Below, piece by piece: positions 21,104 through 21,523 of a DNA stretch of 21,523 nt. Every line of letters begins with the position of its first letter. Position 1 is the first letter of the stretch. A model generated the notes under the pieces. It searched no databases. It saw nothing but the letters and a program-made list of their open reading frames with translations, and was not told the DNA's origin. Position numbers and translations under genes: made by a program. Origin of the DNA: Saccoglossus kowalevskii (Eukaryota; Hemichordata; Enteropneusta; Harrimaniidae). Where the stretch lies: assembly GCF_000003605.2 (NCBI RefSeq), contig NW_003124895.1:783032-804554 (forward strand). The letters are read 5' to 3'.

Positions 21104-21523
21104 ACATGGTATTTTCATTGGCTACCGAACTATTTTTATTTTGTAAACACATTTTCGTCTGCTATTTTTATCCAGTTCAAATCGTTCAACAACATTTTTG
21201 GCATGTCAGGTGTACATCACATGGAATACTACGATTGGGAAAACTTAATGTGTGTTGACCACCTGGAAACTGAGTTTTATAAACTTTGAAGGGTTCTCAG
21301 AAGATCCACCAGCAGTAAAATCAGCGATTACTATGCAGCCGCAACCATCAGCATCGAGATACCAGGTTTCTGCTGGCGACGTTGCGGCGTTACTCAGTTC
21401 CAAATAAAAATTACAAACGGCAAAAGAGCAACATTTTAACCGGTAATCAAGACTCAGTCAATCCACGACCAGCAAGCTACATCACACACGAAGGTGTAGC
21501 GTGCAGCCACAGTCCCTCAACGA

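Larger units (their letters stand above)
19450..21523. other. Upstream intron or 5' flank of the ANKIB1-like gene
   Basis: No ankyrin-repeat exon is found here on the minus strand, although the family places one just before exon A. The region is therefore probably one long intron reaching past the right edge. It contains a CpG-dense islet (19805-20150), a MITE-like element (20209-20416) and a duplicated octamer segment. The last 200 bases have higher GC and short ORFs on both strands that I cannot assign. Confidence 0.6.

Noticed and set aside
21332-21406. Short plus-strand reading frame MQPQPSASRYQVSAGDVAAL ending in TAA followed by an AATAAA-like word
   Set aside because: Only 24 codons with no splice context that I can verify. 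The opposite strand is also open for about 70 codons here (no ATG), so coding strand and reality are unclear.
19450-21523. Search for the ankyrin-repeat exon expected just upstream of exon A
   Set aside because: No minus-strand stretch here reads as an ankyrin repeat (such as TPLHYAA-type words) or as the acidic linker usual before the UBA-like segment. The exon is presumed to lie beyond the right edge.

Overview
The window is nuclear DNA from an animal, most likely a marine invertebrate (mollusc, other lophotrochozoan, or invertebrate deuterostome). It is AT-rich, has many short exons with GT-AG introns, is littered with short inverted-repeat elements, and is full of ACATGTA-type words. I cannot fix the phylum. 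There is no sign of bacterial or viral gene organisation.

One gene dominates. Sixteen consecutive coding exons on the minus strand, from 19449 down to 1334, join in a single open frame of 764 whole codons. They encode most of an RBR-type E3 ubiquitin ligase of the Ariadne group, best matched to ANKIB1 (ankyrin repeat and IBR domain-containing protein 1). In protein order they give a UBA-like segment, RING1, IBR, RING2 with its catalytic cysteine, the Ariadne helical domain, and a C-terminal tail. The tail has three ubiquitin-interacting-motif candidates and a compact Cys-rich motif on its own phase 1-1 exon. The N-terminal ankyrin exons should lie beyond the right edge. The last coding exon and 3' UTR should lie beyond the left edge, or are hidden in the first 1.3 kb. 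Every splice phase fits, and I see no frameshift or stop in the joined frame.

Everything else is intron. The 7.2-kb intron 2 (11330-18573) separates the UBA-like exon from RING1 and is a nest of mobile elements. The main elements are: two related composite repeats ending in a CCCCG...CGGGG hairpin (about 140-735 and about 12986-13782); a third repeat ending in a different hairpin (about 15850-16214); several MITE-like elements with clear terminal inverted repeats (976-1186, 4427-4715, 7261-7390, 11427-11586, 11691-12032, 20209-20416); a 10-copy minisatellite (9631-9960); and a tandem array of a perfect 16-bp palindrome (30-97).

Right of the first visible exon (19450-21523) is probably intron or 5' flank. 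It holds a CpG-dense islet at 19805-20150 with a TCTCGCGAGA palindrome, and a duplicated octamer-bearing segment around 20848 and 21074. Both are candidate regulatory DNA. Residue numbers below count from the first residue visible in the window (Pro1 at 19449), not from the true start of the protein.
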